Source: JANRIC01 sp033765345 (GTDB lineage Bacteria > Bacteroidota > Bacteroidia > Cytophagales > Microscillaceae). Taken from it: a stretch of DNA of 18,563 nucleotides. Location: NCBI GenBank assembly GCA_033765345.1, contig JANRIC010000186.1, positions 1 to 18,563 on the forward strand, written 5' to 3'. Position numbers and translations under genes: made by a program. This document shows, piece by piece, positions 1 to 6,886 of the stretch. Position 1 is the first letter of the stretch. Each line of letters starts with the position of its first letter. The notes beneath the pieces are model-generated. The model saw nothing but the letters and a program-made list of their open reading frames with translations, had not been told where the DNA came from and made no database searches.

Positions 1-78
1 GGTGCCACTTTTATTTTTGCCATTGAGTACAAGATTGGTACTCCCACATTTTGAACAAGTATGAATAGTTGTTATCAT
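1..78 (-). CDS. IS1-family transposase InsA-like N-terminus (partial)
   Basis: This is an open frame of 26 codons from ATG at 78 to the window edge, with no stop. It begins MITTIHTCSKCGSTNLVLNG and continues to a KSGT ending. The CxxC at residues 8-11, followed by a GSTN.V.NG.....G pattern, is the typical zinc-finger start of InsA-like proteins in IS1-family transposons. InsA binds the IS ends, and the active transposase is normally made by a frameshift fusion with InsB, which cannot be seen here. The position next to an IS1-like terminus supports the call. Whether the element is intact cannot be judged. Confidence 0.72.
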   Translation of the reverse strand, partial: MITTIHTCSKCGSTNLVLNGKNKSGT

Positions 79-136
79 TTTTAGTATAGTTTTCGGAATG
101 CAAATATAATTAAATCAGTTAATTTTTAACATTACC
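1..136 (-). mobile_element. Left-end part of an IS1-family insertion sequence, cut by the window edge
   Basis: Read on the minus strand from 136, the element starts GGTAATG and carries ACTGATTTA at bases 18-26. Aligned to the E. coli IS1 left end as I remember it, 19 of the first 26 bases agree. The first ATG lies at base 59 of the element, close to the position of insA in IS1 (about base 56). That reading frame encodes a CxxC zinc-finger start typical of InsA. The terminus falls exactly where a histidine kinase reading frame resumes at 137. The expected 8-9 bp target duplication would begin at 137 (GAAAAATCC), but the other copy is outside the window. The exact terminus is inferred from the IS1 match and the resumption of the kinase motif. 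Confidence 0.75.
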
Positions 137-541
137 GAAAAATCCTTTGGCATTGGCTTGCGCTTTTGTACTACGATCCTGCGCTTGCACAAATCCCACC
201 TCGATATTCACTCCGAAGGCGAAGATCGGGGATCAACTTTTGCTTTTGCCCTGCCTTCAGTGCAAAGGCATACACAAAATCCATCGCCCCAAGATGCAGG
301 TTTTGACCTGGAAAGTTCCGTACAAAACCTTGCCCTGAGTACCGAAATCAAAGCACACTGGCAACCTTATTTGGTGCAGCTACAAAGTCTGGATTTGTAC
401 GATGCCGAACTTGGCGATATTTTGCAGGCAATAGAAAAAAATCACGAAGAGAGCCACATTACAGTTCAACTTTTCAAAGAATGTATTAAATTGGACGAAG
501 AAAATCTTTATCAAACGCTTTTATCCAAACTGAGCCTATGA
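137..541 (+). pseudogene. 3' remnant of a sensor histidine kinase, interrupted by an IS1-family element
   Basis: From 137 the frame reads EKSFGIGL, a G-box of the HATPase_c fold. It is followed at about residues 24-40 by an IHSE....GSTFAFALP segment, which is the last strand of the kinase ATP-binding domain. Everything upstream, including the dimerisation/phospho-acceptor helix and the N-box, is missing because the IS terminus abuts this point. About 90 residues of charged helical tail follow the domain and end at TGA 539-541. There is no ATG near the break; the first start-like codon is TTG at 158. The stop overlaps the next gene's ATG in ATGA, so kinase and cyclase-type response regulator were probably translationally coupled partners. 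The fragment alone cannot be a working kinase. Confidence 0.8.
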
Positions 542-1638
542 ACGCCACCATTCTGATCATCGACGATGAGGAATACCACTATGGCATCGCCGCCGAATAC
601 CTCAAAAATGACAACCCAGAGTATCGCATCCTTCCTTTGGCCTATCACGGCAAACACGCCCTGCGCACCCTTGCCAAAGAAATCCCCGACATCATCCTCC
701 TGGACTGGAATATGCCCGTAATGAACGGCATCGAGACCCTCCAAAAACTTAAGGAAAATCCGCAACTAAACAACATCCCGGTCATTATGATCACGGGCGA
801 AACCCAGGCTGAACGACTCAAAGAAGCCTTTTCGCTTGGTGTGGTAGATTATATCGAGAAGCCTTACAATGAACTTGAACTCCTCGCCCGTGTCAAGTCT
901 GCCCTAGCCCTACGCAAAGCCCAAAAAGAAACCGAAGAACTCCTCCTCAATATCCTCCCCAAAGACGTAGCCGAAGAACTCAAAACCCATCAGGAGGTCA
1001 TACCCCAATCCTATGAACAGGTATCGGTGTTATTTACAGATTTTAAAGGTTTCTCGAGCATCACCCAGGAAATGTCTCCTCTGGAAATGATCCAAAAACT
1101 GGCTGAGGTTTTTCTGATGATCGAGGAAATCGCCCGAAAACACCATATCGAGAAAATCAAAACCATCGGCGATGCCTTTATGGGTGCAGGAGGTATCCCC
1201 ATTCCTAACAAAACAAACGCCCTAGATGCCGTGCTGGCTGGTTGGGAAATCCAGCAAAGTATAGAAGACTACCGCCTGGCCAAAGAGGCAAAAGGTGAAG
1301 CTTGTTTTACGTGCCGCCTCGGGATACATACCGGAAGTGTGGTAGCCGGAGTGATCGGCCATACCAAGTTTGCCTACGACATTTGGGGCAAGACCGTCAA
1401 CGTAGCCGCCCGTATGGAAAGCGAAGGCGAACCCGGCAAAGTCAACATCTCCGGTGAGACCTACCGCCTGGTCAAAGACTTTTTTGATTGCGAATTTCGT
1501 GGCAGACGCCCCATCAAAAATATGGGCGAAGTGGATATGTATTTTGTCAAAAATATCAAAAAAGAACTTTCTGTAATGGGTCGTGGCATCGAGCCACACG
1601 AATCTTTCTGGCTAATGAGAGAGAAAATTTCACACTAA
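538..1638 (+). CDS. Response regulator with class III adenylate cyclase output domain
   Basis: The protein has 366 residues. A receiver domain (about 1-125) carries the acidic pair D9/D10, phospho-acceptor D56 in LLDWNMP, T86 and K108 in EKP. A short helical linker (about 126-158) ends in the LPK..A.EL motif common before cyclase domains. The class III cyclase domain (about 160-345) has metal-binding D168 (FTDF) and D212 (IGDAF). K208 and D281 (YDIWG) are the purine-selecting pair expected for ATP, so the product should be cAMP rather than cGMP. N288 and R292 (VNVAARM) are the transition-state residues. All catalytic residues are present in one chain, so a homodimer would have two sites. The gene overlaps the broken kinase gene by 4 bp. 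With the kinase disrupted, its normal phosphoryl donor and possibly its promoter are lost. The protein is cytoplasmic. Confidence 0.93.
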   Translation: MNATILIIDDEEYHYGIAAEYLKNDNPEYRILPLAYHGKHALRTLAKEIPDIILLDWNMPVMNGIETLQKLKENPQLNNIPVIMITGETQAERLKEAFSLGVVDYIEKPYNELELLARVKSALALRKAQKETEELLLNILPKDVAEELKTHQEVIPQSYEQVSVLFTDFKGFSSITQEMSPLEMIQKLAEVFLMIEEIARKHHIEKIKTIGDAFMGAGGIPIPNKTNALDAVLAGWEIQQSIEDYRLAKEAKGEACFTCRLGIHTGSVVAGVIGHTKFAYDIWGKTVNVAARMESEGEPGKVNISGETYRLVKDFFDCEFRGRRPIKNMGEVDMYFVKNIKKELSVMGRGIEPHESFWLMREKISH

Positions 1639-1698
1639 GAAAAGAAGGAAAAAAGACTTTATTTGCGTAAATTTACAAAATTAGTAATATTCAAGCTT

Positions 1699-2475
1699 AT
1701 GGATACAAAAATAAATCAAATTCCCCCTGAATTTATAGACGAGATTACGGGCGAAATTATTTATCCTGAATCAGACGGAGAACCTATGGCTGAAAATACG
1801 ACCCATTTCCAAAAAATTACCACCATCCAGGGAGGGCTGGATTCATTGTTTGCTTCCCGTACCGATGTGTTTGTGGCTGGAGACCTGTATTGGTATCCCG
1901 AAGAAGGCAAGCCTCACATCCGGGTAGCTCTTGATATTATGGTGGCTTTCGGCCGCCCCAAAGGGCATCGCAGCAGCTATGAGCAGTGGAACGAAGACCA
2001 TATTGCCCCACAGGTAGTCATGGAAATTTTATCTCCTGGCAATACCGTCACAGAAATGCTGGATAAATTTATCTTCTACCAAAAATATCAGGTACAGGAA
2101 TATTATGTGTATGACTATCGCAAAAACAGATTTTTTGCCTGGAAACGCGAAGGCGAACGCCTGGATAATGTCTTGATTGAGCCGGACTATATAAGTCCAC
2201 TCTTGGGAGTAAGGTTCGAGATCAGAGAGGATGATCTATATATTTTTAATCCAGACGGCACTCCTTTTTTGACCTACGTGCAAATAGATGCAGCCAGAAA
2301 AGAGGCTTTGGCACTTGCAGAAGAAGAAAGAAAAACCAAAGAAGAAGCCCTCGCTCTTGCAGAAGAAGAAAGAAAAACCAAAGAAGAAGCCCTCCGGGAA
2401 GAAAACAAAGCCCTAGAAGAATTGACGAAGTTAAAAAATCTTTTAAAATCAAAAGGTTATCAGATCGATTTATAG
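1699..2475 (+). CDS. Uma2 family (DUF820) putative endonuclease with repeat-built coiled-coil tail
   Basis: I chose ATG 1699 (258 residues); the frame is open upstream to a TTG at 1663, but that start would add a poorly conserved leader. The core matches the Uma2 family of the PD-(D/E)XK nuclease fold: D79 in ALDIMVAF, E109 in VMEILSPGN and K123 in LDKFIFY, followed by the EYYVYDY strand. The family is abundant in cyanobacteria and some Bacteroidota, and its cellular role is not settled. From about residue 200 the protein becomes a highly charged helix, including two exact 14-residue repeats (EALALAEEERKTKE). It probably forms a coiled coil and ends in ..KSKGYQIDL. The gene is 60 bp downstream of the cyclase and may be transcribed with it or alone. 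Confidence 0.88.
   Translation: MDTKINQIPPEFIDEITGEIIYPESDGEPMAENTTHFQKITTIQGGLDSLFASRTDVFVAGDLYWYPEEGKPHIRVALDIMVAFGRPKGHRSSYEQWNEDHIAPQVVMEILSPGNTVTEMLDKFIFYQKYQVQEYYVYDYRKNRFFAWKREGERLDNVLIEPDYISPLLGVRFEIREDDLYIFNPDGTPFLTYVQIDAARKEALALAEEERKTKEEALALAEEERKTKEEALREENKALEELTKLKNLLKSKGYQIDL
2302..2385 (+). repeat. Two in-frame 42-bp tandem repeats inside the Uma2 gene
   Basis: Units at 2302-2343 and 2344-2385 both encode EALALAEEERKTKE. They differ only at a few synonymous sites near their 5' ends, and the last 27 bases are identical. A third, diverged start (EALREE) follows. The unit length is a multiple of three, so copy-number change would lengthen or shorten the coiled coil without a frameshift. 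Confidence 0.9.
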
Positions 2476-2484
2476 GAATTTTTT

Positions 2485-2616
2485 GGTTCTTCCGACATTT
2501 TAGCGCAAAACACCTCTACCGTCCGGCTTGGTGTCTTCACCAAGCCTCGGTTGAGCGAAAATATAGTGCTAGAATTCTCTGAATACTTAACGATGCGCTA
2601 AAAGCACGGAAGAACC
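2485..2616. mobile_element. 132-bp MITE-like element with 22-bp terminal inverted repeats (ISL3-like ends)
   Basis: The arms at 2485-2506 and 2595-2616 are inverted repeats matching at 19 of 22 bases. Both begin GGTTCTTCCG and end TTTTAGCGC, with a 3-base mismatch between (ACA versus TGC). The sequence resembles terminal repeats of ISL3-family elements as I remember them (GGCTCTTCCG...TTTTAG). Flanks 2477-2484 (AATTTTTT) and 2617-2624 (ATTTTTTT) agree at 7 of 8 bases, consistent with the 8-bp target duplications of that family, although the T-rich context weakens this. Inside is a second hairpin: GGCTTGGTG at 2525-2533 pairs with CACCAAGCC at 2538-2546 around a TCTT loop. An outer ACCG/CGGT (2518-2521/2548-2551) extends it. 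There is no coding capacity. The outer stem followed by T8 could also end transcription from the Uma2 gene. Confidence 0.6.
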
Positions 2617-2635
2617 ATTTTTTTTAAGCAAAAAG

Positions 2636-2680
2636 GTTTAGATTTTTTAGAAACCCTCTTTCTAAGAAGCCTTTCTAAAC
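2636..2680 (+). other. Nested imperfect stems in the leader of the amine oxidase gene
   Basis: GTTTAGA (2636-2642) can pair with TCTAAAC (2674-2680). Within it TTAGAAA (2647-2653) pairs with TTTCTAA (2659-2665) around a CCCTC loop. The structure ends 38 bp before the ATG at 2719. It is AT-rich and may be chance; I see no known riboswitch pattern. Confidence 0.25.
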
Positions 2681-2718
2681 TATAATCCGTAAAATATCCC
2701 AAACAACATCGAATTTTT

Positions 2719-4074
2719 ATGAATCGTCGCCATTTTATACAAAACAGTACGGCTATTTCGGGAGCTATGCTGGCTTTCCCTCATATTCTGTATTCAAAAA
2801 CTCCTCAAAAAGTATTGATACTTGGAGCTGGTCTTTCGGGGCTTACGGCCGCTTATCAGCTTCGCCAAAAGGGCATTGAAGTCACGGTACTGGAAGCCCG
2901 TAATCGCATCGGAGGGCGGATTTTTACCCATACCATGGATCCTGCAAGCGGTCTTACCGTAGAACTGGGTGCCGAGTGGGTAGGTGAATCGCACACTAAA
3001 CTGAAGAACTATTGTGCAGAATTCGGACTCAAATTACTCAATCATCAGTTTGATACTGGGCTGATCCTCAAACAAAAATATACGCCTATCGGCGACTGGA
3101 GCTACAATGCCGAATGGGAAGCCAAATACAAAAAACTACTCGCCGACTTTAGAAATTATTCCGAAAAAGAACAGCAAAAACTGGATAAAATAGACTGGTG
3201 GCGATTCTTACGCAAAATGGGCGTAAGCGAACAGGATCTCGAGATTCTGGAGCTTTTTCATAGTACGGATTATGGCGAAAGCATCCGCTTCGTATCGACC
3301 TACAGTGCCCTCTCCGAATACGCCTATTCTAGCCCCAAAGACGAGATGGACTATAAAATAGAAGGTGGCAACAGCCGAATCATCGAGACTTTTGCCGATC
3401 AAGTAGGCCGGGATCGCATCAAAACCGAACACGAGGTCACAGCCATTGATCAAAACAAAAAATCAGTCACGGTCACCTGCCGGAATGGAAGCCGTTGGGA
3501 GGCAGATTATGTGATTTGTACCTTGCCGGTGAATGCCTTGCTTCAAGTAAAATGCACGCCTGCACTGCCGCCCCGAAAGCTGGAAGCTTTAGAGGCACTT
3601 ATCTATGCGCGTATCGTCAAAACGCCTATTTTATTCAAGGAAAGATTCTGGGGCAATGAATCGCTCGACCTGCTTACAGACGGTCTAGGGCAGTATTATT
3701 TCCATACCACCAAAAACCAACCCGGTCCAAAGGGCTGTCTGACCTCTTATGCCGTCGGCGACAGAGCTTACGTAATCTCAAAAATGAGTGATGCCCAAAA
3801 AATCGCTACCCTTTGTGAGACTCTAGAGCCTGCCTTCGGCAAAGTAGCTCACCTGGCTGAGAAAGTACTCAGCTATTACTGGGGCGCGGATTCCTATACT
3901 CAGGGAGCTTATGCGATTTATACCCTGAATCAATCTTTTGATACCAAGCAGGAAATGTCCAAATCCTTGGGGAGAATTCACTTTGCCGGTGAACACTTGG
4001 CCGATTGGCAGGGCTTTATGGAAGGAGCTATCGAGACCGGAGAACTGGCGGTTGAGAAGGTGATGAAGGGTTAG
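2719..4074 (+). CDS. Flavin monoamine oxidase family protein with probable Tat signal
   Basis: The protein has 451 residues. The N-terminus MNRRHFIQNS carries a twin-arginine motif followed by a short hydrophobic stretch (about 11-24), suggesting folded, FAD-loaded export to the periplasm. The FAD-binding Rossmann motif GAGLSG is at 36-41, the strand ending in E59 ligates the ribose, and RIGGR (63-67) follows. The C-terminal FAGEHLADWQGFMEGAIETG (422-441) is the conserved flavin-contacting segment of amine oxidases. The family oxidises amines or amino acids to imines with H2O2 production; the substrate cannot be predicted here. The length is normal for the family and no frame breaks are seen. 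It stands alone, with the convergent gene at 4139 downstream. Confidence 0.92.
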   Translation: MNRRHFIQNSTAISGAMLAFPHILYSKTPQKVLILGAGLSGLTAAYQLRQKGIEVTVLEARNRIGGRIFTHTMDPASGLTVELGAEWVGESHTKLKNYCAEFGLKLLNHQFDTGLILKQKYTPIGDWSYNAEWEAKYKKLLADFRNYSEKEQQKLDKIDWWRFLRKMGVSEQDLEILELFHSTDYGESIRFVSTYSALSEYAYSSPKDEMDYKIEGGNSRIIETFADQVGRDRIKTEHEVTAIDQNKKSVTVTCRNGSRWEADYVICTLPVNALLQVKCTPALPPRKLEALEALIYARIVKTPILFKERFWGNESLDLLTDGLGQYYFHTTKNQPGPKGCLTSYAVGDRAYVISKMSDAQKIATLCETLEPAFGKVAHLAEKVLSYYWGADSYTQGAYAIYTLNQSFDTKQEMSKSLGRIHFAGEHLADWQGFMEGAIETGELAVEKVMKG

Positions 4075-4100
4075 ATACAATCGTTGGAGACAGTTTAATA

Positions 4101-4129
4101 GCCACGAATGCCTGCACGACATTCGTGGC
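4101..4129. repeat. Perfect 10-bp inverted repeat between convergent genes
   Basis: GCCACGAATG (4101-4110) pairs perfectly with CATTCGTGGC (4120-4129) around the loop CCTGCACGA. Neither side has a U-tract in the position needed for an intrinsic terminator: the plus side is followed by AAAAA. The CACGAATG core recurs in the inverted repeat at the right window edge, so it may be a dispersed palindromic repeat that could also help separate the convergent transcripts. Confidence 0.6.
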
Positions 4130-4138
4130 AAAAATAGT

Positions 4139-5473
4139 CTAGCGTTTTCTCAGCGTAGTTGTACCGCCGATCCAGCAACCTACGGGGATTTGCGTGCCGA
4201 TTTTTTCGGTCATACCCAGCGTAAAAATATCTGTGGCCGTGGGGAAATATTGTGCAGCCTGAGCCATCATCGTACTATTGTTACATTTCTGGAACATTTC
4301 ATAAGCAGCCAGATAACACACATAATTATAAATCGGGGCTAATTGTGGATCATCACTTTTGCACTGTGAGCCACTGTGGTAATACAACATTCCGATAAAA
4401 TTATACACCTCACAGGATTTGCCCGGATCAATCTCAAGGGCTTTGAGTGCCTGTGTACGTGCCTGAGTCAATTGCCCTTTTTTGGAAGCCTCATTAGCCA
4501 GCTCCAAGTATAAGTCTGCTTTGTCGGAAGCCGCACCGCCATACTCAAAAGATTTGAGCATATACTTCACATAATTATCCATATCTCCTTCGGCTTTGTA
4601 GAGTTGCGCCAGCAATTTGAGCCTTTGGGCAGAAGGAGCATATTGGGCGATTTTAAGCATCAAATCTTTAAAATACGCTTCTTTGAGGCACTTACCGAGT
4701 ACAGCCAAGCCATAAGTTTTTAGACCTAGCACGGTATCGGCCGGGTTTTCAAAGTATTTGGGGATAAACTGCCGCTTGATAAAATCGCAGTCTATGATGA
4801 CGCATTTCTCCAACTGGCTATCAATATAGGCTTTGGTTTTTTGCCAGGCATCCAGGTAGATTTCCTTGCCGTCGGCACCGGTGTAGCGTTGAATATTATA
4901 GCTACAGATGTCGCTGAGTTTTTCGTGGATTTCTAGGATTTTAGCGTCATCAAGGCTGTCTTTTTTGCCTTTCATCTGGCAAAGCAAATACATATAATAG
5001 CCAATGTTTTGGTTGTAAGTCTCACGTCCGTTGAGTGCTACGATTTTTTTGTAATCCTCATACATGGCTTCGTATTTGTCGGCACGATCAGCCCAGTAGC
5101 TGAATTCGCTGTAGCCTTTGAGATTCAGATTTTTTGCTTCGTCATTAAAATATTTGATTTTTTTATCAAACATCGCAAGTACCGAATCCTCGAAGGCGTT
5201 GATGAGGTTTTTATCTTTTTCATCCTTAAGCAGGGCTTCGTAGATATCTATACCTTTGGAGTAAACAGAAGCGTGTATATTTGGTGCATTGGCGATCAGC
5301 CAATCCAAATGAGATTTGGCTGCGACATAGTTTTTCGCGCTAACATAATCGGTCAAAAGTGTATAATTTTCCTTCATCGGAGCAGTCCATTGGTCAGTAG
5401 GTATCTGCGCTGAAACGAAGCCTGAGACGACTACAAGCAGTAGTATTGCTAGTTTAATTCCTATATTCTTCAT
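4139..5473 (-). CDS. Secreted TPR-like helical-repeat protein of unknown function
   Basis: I start at ATG 5473 (444 residues), because MKNIGIKLAILLLVVVSG..SAQ is a clear Sec signal peptide with cleavage after VSA. An upstream ATG at 5524 would bury it behind 17 residues. The mature protein is mostly amphipathic helices. Residues around 330-380 (LYLELANEASKKGQ..QARTQALKALEIDP) fit tetratricopeptide repeats, and the lysine- and tyrosine-rich first half looks like more degenerate repeats. The C-terminus (FPTATDIF..., then VGCWIGGTTTLRKR) resembles the ends of TPR proteins common in Bacteroidota. There is no T9SS domain. A weak promoter-like AATATTTG lies about 30 bp upstream of the ATG. It probably acts in the periplasm or outer membrane as a protein-binding scaffold; this is inference. 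Confidence 0.82.
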   Translation of the reverse strand: MKNIGIKLAILLLVVVSGFVSAQIPTDQWTAPMKENYTLLTDYVSAKNYVAAKSHLDWLIANAPNIHASVYSKGIDIYEALLKDEKDKNLINAFEDSVLAMFDKKIKYFNDEAKNLNLKGYSEFSYWADRADKYEAMYEDYKKIVALNGRETYNQNIGYYMYLLCQMKGKKDSLDDAKILEIHEKLSDICSYNIQRYTGADGKEIYLDAWQKTKAYIDSQLEKCVIIDCDFIKRQFIPKYFENPADTVLGLKTYGLAVLGKCLKEAYFKDLMLKIAQYAPSAQRLKLLAQLYKAEGDMDNYVKYMLKSFEYGGAASDKADLYLELANEASKKGQLTQARTQALKALEIDPGKSCEVYNFIGMLYYHSGSQCKSDDPQLAPIYNYVCYLAAYEMFQKCNNSTMMAQAAQYFPTATDIFTLGMTEKIGTQIPVGCWIGGTTTLRKR

Positions 5474-5663
5474 CTTTGTTTTGTTTTTTTTAAATATACC
5501 AAATATTGTGTGTATTAAAAACAATTACAACTATAAAACTAGTTCAAAATACAATTTTTTCTTGGATTTTTCAATATAGACTTTTAAATGCTCATAAAGT
5601 CACGAGGTCTGAGTTATTATTCTAAAGATTCTATCCATATTTGAGAATTCAAATCTTAAAACC

Positions 5664-6116
5664 ATGACAAAACAAGCACAAAACCTGCACAAATATTTAT
5701 CAACTATGGATTATCACCCATTCCCGCTGCTGATCAATTCGGTTGGTTATTATCAAATAGAAGTTTTTATCCGAGAAAAGTCTTTGAATTTTATTTTGGA
5801 TACTGGTGCTTCCAAAACGCTCATCCATCAGGGTACGGCCGAAAAACTAGCTTGTCAGTTGGAAGATACCTTTGGCACAGGAGGCGGAGTAGGTACCAGT
5901 GAAGCTAAGATATATCTCACTGACATTCAAGAGATTAGGATTCTGGATTATATGTTGGGTGGGCTTACGATCTATTGTATGGATTTGGAGCACGTCAATA
6001 TTGCTTTGGCTATGCGAGAAGAAGCCCCTGTGGACGGAGTCATCGGGTTTGATCTGCTGGATCAAAAAGAGGCAGTAATTGATTTCAAATCCCAGACTTT
6101 ATTTCTGAAGCGATAA
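5664..6116 (+). CDS. Small retropepsin-like aspartic protease
   Basis: The protein has 150 residues. DTGASKT at 46-52 is the catalytic aspartate loop of retropepsin-type proteases, with the typical hydrophobic strand before it (SLNFIL). The C-terminal DGVIGFDLLDQKEAVIDF segment matches the family's second conserved region (the ILG-type motif of gag-asp/Asp_protease_2 domains). Such single-domain proteins must dimerise to give two aspartates. No signal peptide or membrane segment is evident, so it is probably cytoplasmic. ATG 5706 (M15) is an alternative start just before the domain. The stop lies only 2 bp from the stop of the convergent regulator gene. Substrate unknown. Confidence 0.85.
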   Translation: MTKQAQNLHKYLSTMDYHPFPLLINSVGYYQIEVFIREKSLNFILDTGASKTLIHQGTAEKLACQLEDTFGTGGGVGTSEAKIYLTDIQEIRILDYMLGGLTIYCMDLEHVNIALAMREEAPVDGVIGFDLLDQKEAVIDFKSQTLFLKR

Positions 6117-6118
6117 AC

Positions 6119-6874
6119 TCAGGGAAACAGCCCGTTTTTCTGAATCAGTTCATAAAAGGCATCCTTTTGGCTTTTGCTGATCGTAAGAGCTTGGTGATCT
6201 ACCACCACCATATTACCCTGTATTTCCTTGATTTTGTCTAGATTGATGATATGAGAGCGATGTATTCTAAAAAATTTGTCCTTTGGCAGTACTTCTTCCA
6301 GCTTATTGAGTGAAAGTAAAGTGATTATTTTTTGGTTTTGGGTATGAATACGGACGTACTCGCGCAAGCCCTCAATATATACAATCTCTTCATACTCCAC
6401 TTTGAGAATTTTATAATCGGCTTTCACAAAAAAATAGTCTTTGTGTGCCAGAGGGGTATTTTTTTCAGGAAAAAAAAAGTCATTTTCAGTATTGATATCT
6501 AGGTGACTTTTCCGAAGCTTCAAATAATCTCTTGCTTTGTCTACGCCCTGTAAAAACCGATCAAGGCTGATGGGTTTTAAGAGATAATCCATGACTTCCA
6601 GTTGGTAACCTTCCAGGGCATATTCGGAATAGGCTGTGGTGAGGATTGTCAGTGGTTTTTTTTTGAGAGATTTGAGCAGTTCAATACCGGTCAGGTCAGG
6701 CATTTGAATATCCAGAAACATCAGGTCAATGTCTTCCTGAAGCAATACGTTTTTTGCCTGAAGGGCATTTTCACAGGCTGACACCAACTCAAGATCAGTG
6801 ATTTTGTGGATGTAAGTAGCAATTAATTTACGGGCTAAGGATTCATCATCTACCAAAATACATTTGATTTTCAT
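6119..6874 (-). CDS. LytTR-family response regulator
   Basis: The protein has 251 residues. The receiver domain (about 1-120) has D9/D10, phospho-acceptor D55 in FLDIQMP, T79/T80 and K100 in LLKP. After a variable linker, a LytTR DNA-binding domain (about 145-248) shows FFVKADYKILKV, then Y.EGLREYVRIHT and FFRIHRSHIINLDKI, all hallmark segments. LytTR regulators bind DNA through beta-strand loops and usually act on promoters of surface or extracellular functions. It is 12 bp downstream of the LytS-type kinase gene and forms a two-gene operon with it, so the pairing is very likely direct. Confidence 0.94.
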   Translation of the reverse strand: MKIKCILVDDESLARKLIATYIHKITDLELVSACENALQAKNVLLQEDIDLMFLDIQMPDLTGIELLKSLKKKPLTILTTAYSEYALEGYQLEVMDYLLKPISLDRFLQGVDKARDYLKLRKSHLDINTENDFFFPEKNTPLAHKDYFFVKADYKILKVEYEEIVYIEGLREYVRIHTQNQKIITLLSLNKLEEVLPKDKFFRIHRSHIINLDKIKEIQGNMVVVDHQALTISKSQKDAFYELIQKNGLFP

Positions 6875-6886
6875 AATTTTTGAGGT

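Noticed and set aside
1676..1683. Minus-strand TAATTTTG matching the Bacteroidota -7 consensus
   Set aside because: It would drive transcription antisense to the cyclase gene with no supporting -33 element; such 8-mers are common by chance in AT-rich DNA.
1663..1698. TTG start for the Uma2 gene
   Set aside because: The added residues (LRKFTKLVIFKL) precede a normal ATG at 1699 and do not look like part of the Uma2 fold.
4101..4129. Bidirectional intrinsic terminator between the amine oxidase and TPR-like genes
   Set aside because: The stem is good but neither strand has a U-tract after it: the plus side runs into A5, so it is listed as a repeat instead.
5009..5413. Forward open frame of 134 codons within the reverse-strand TPR-like gene
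   Set aside because: It is antisense to a gene with a clear signal peptide and family-like C-terminus; its hydrophobic, Phe-rich translation is what the complement of Lys-rich codons gives.
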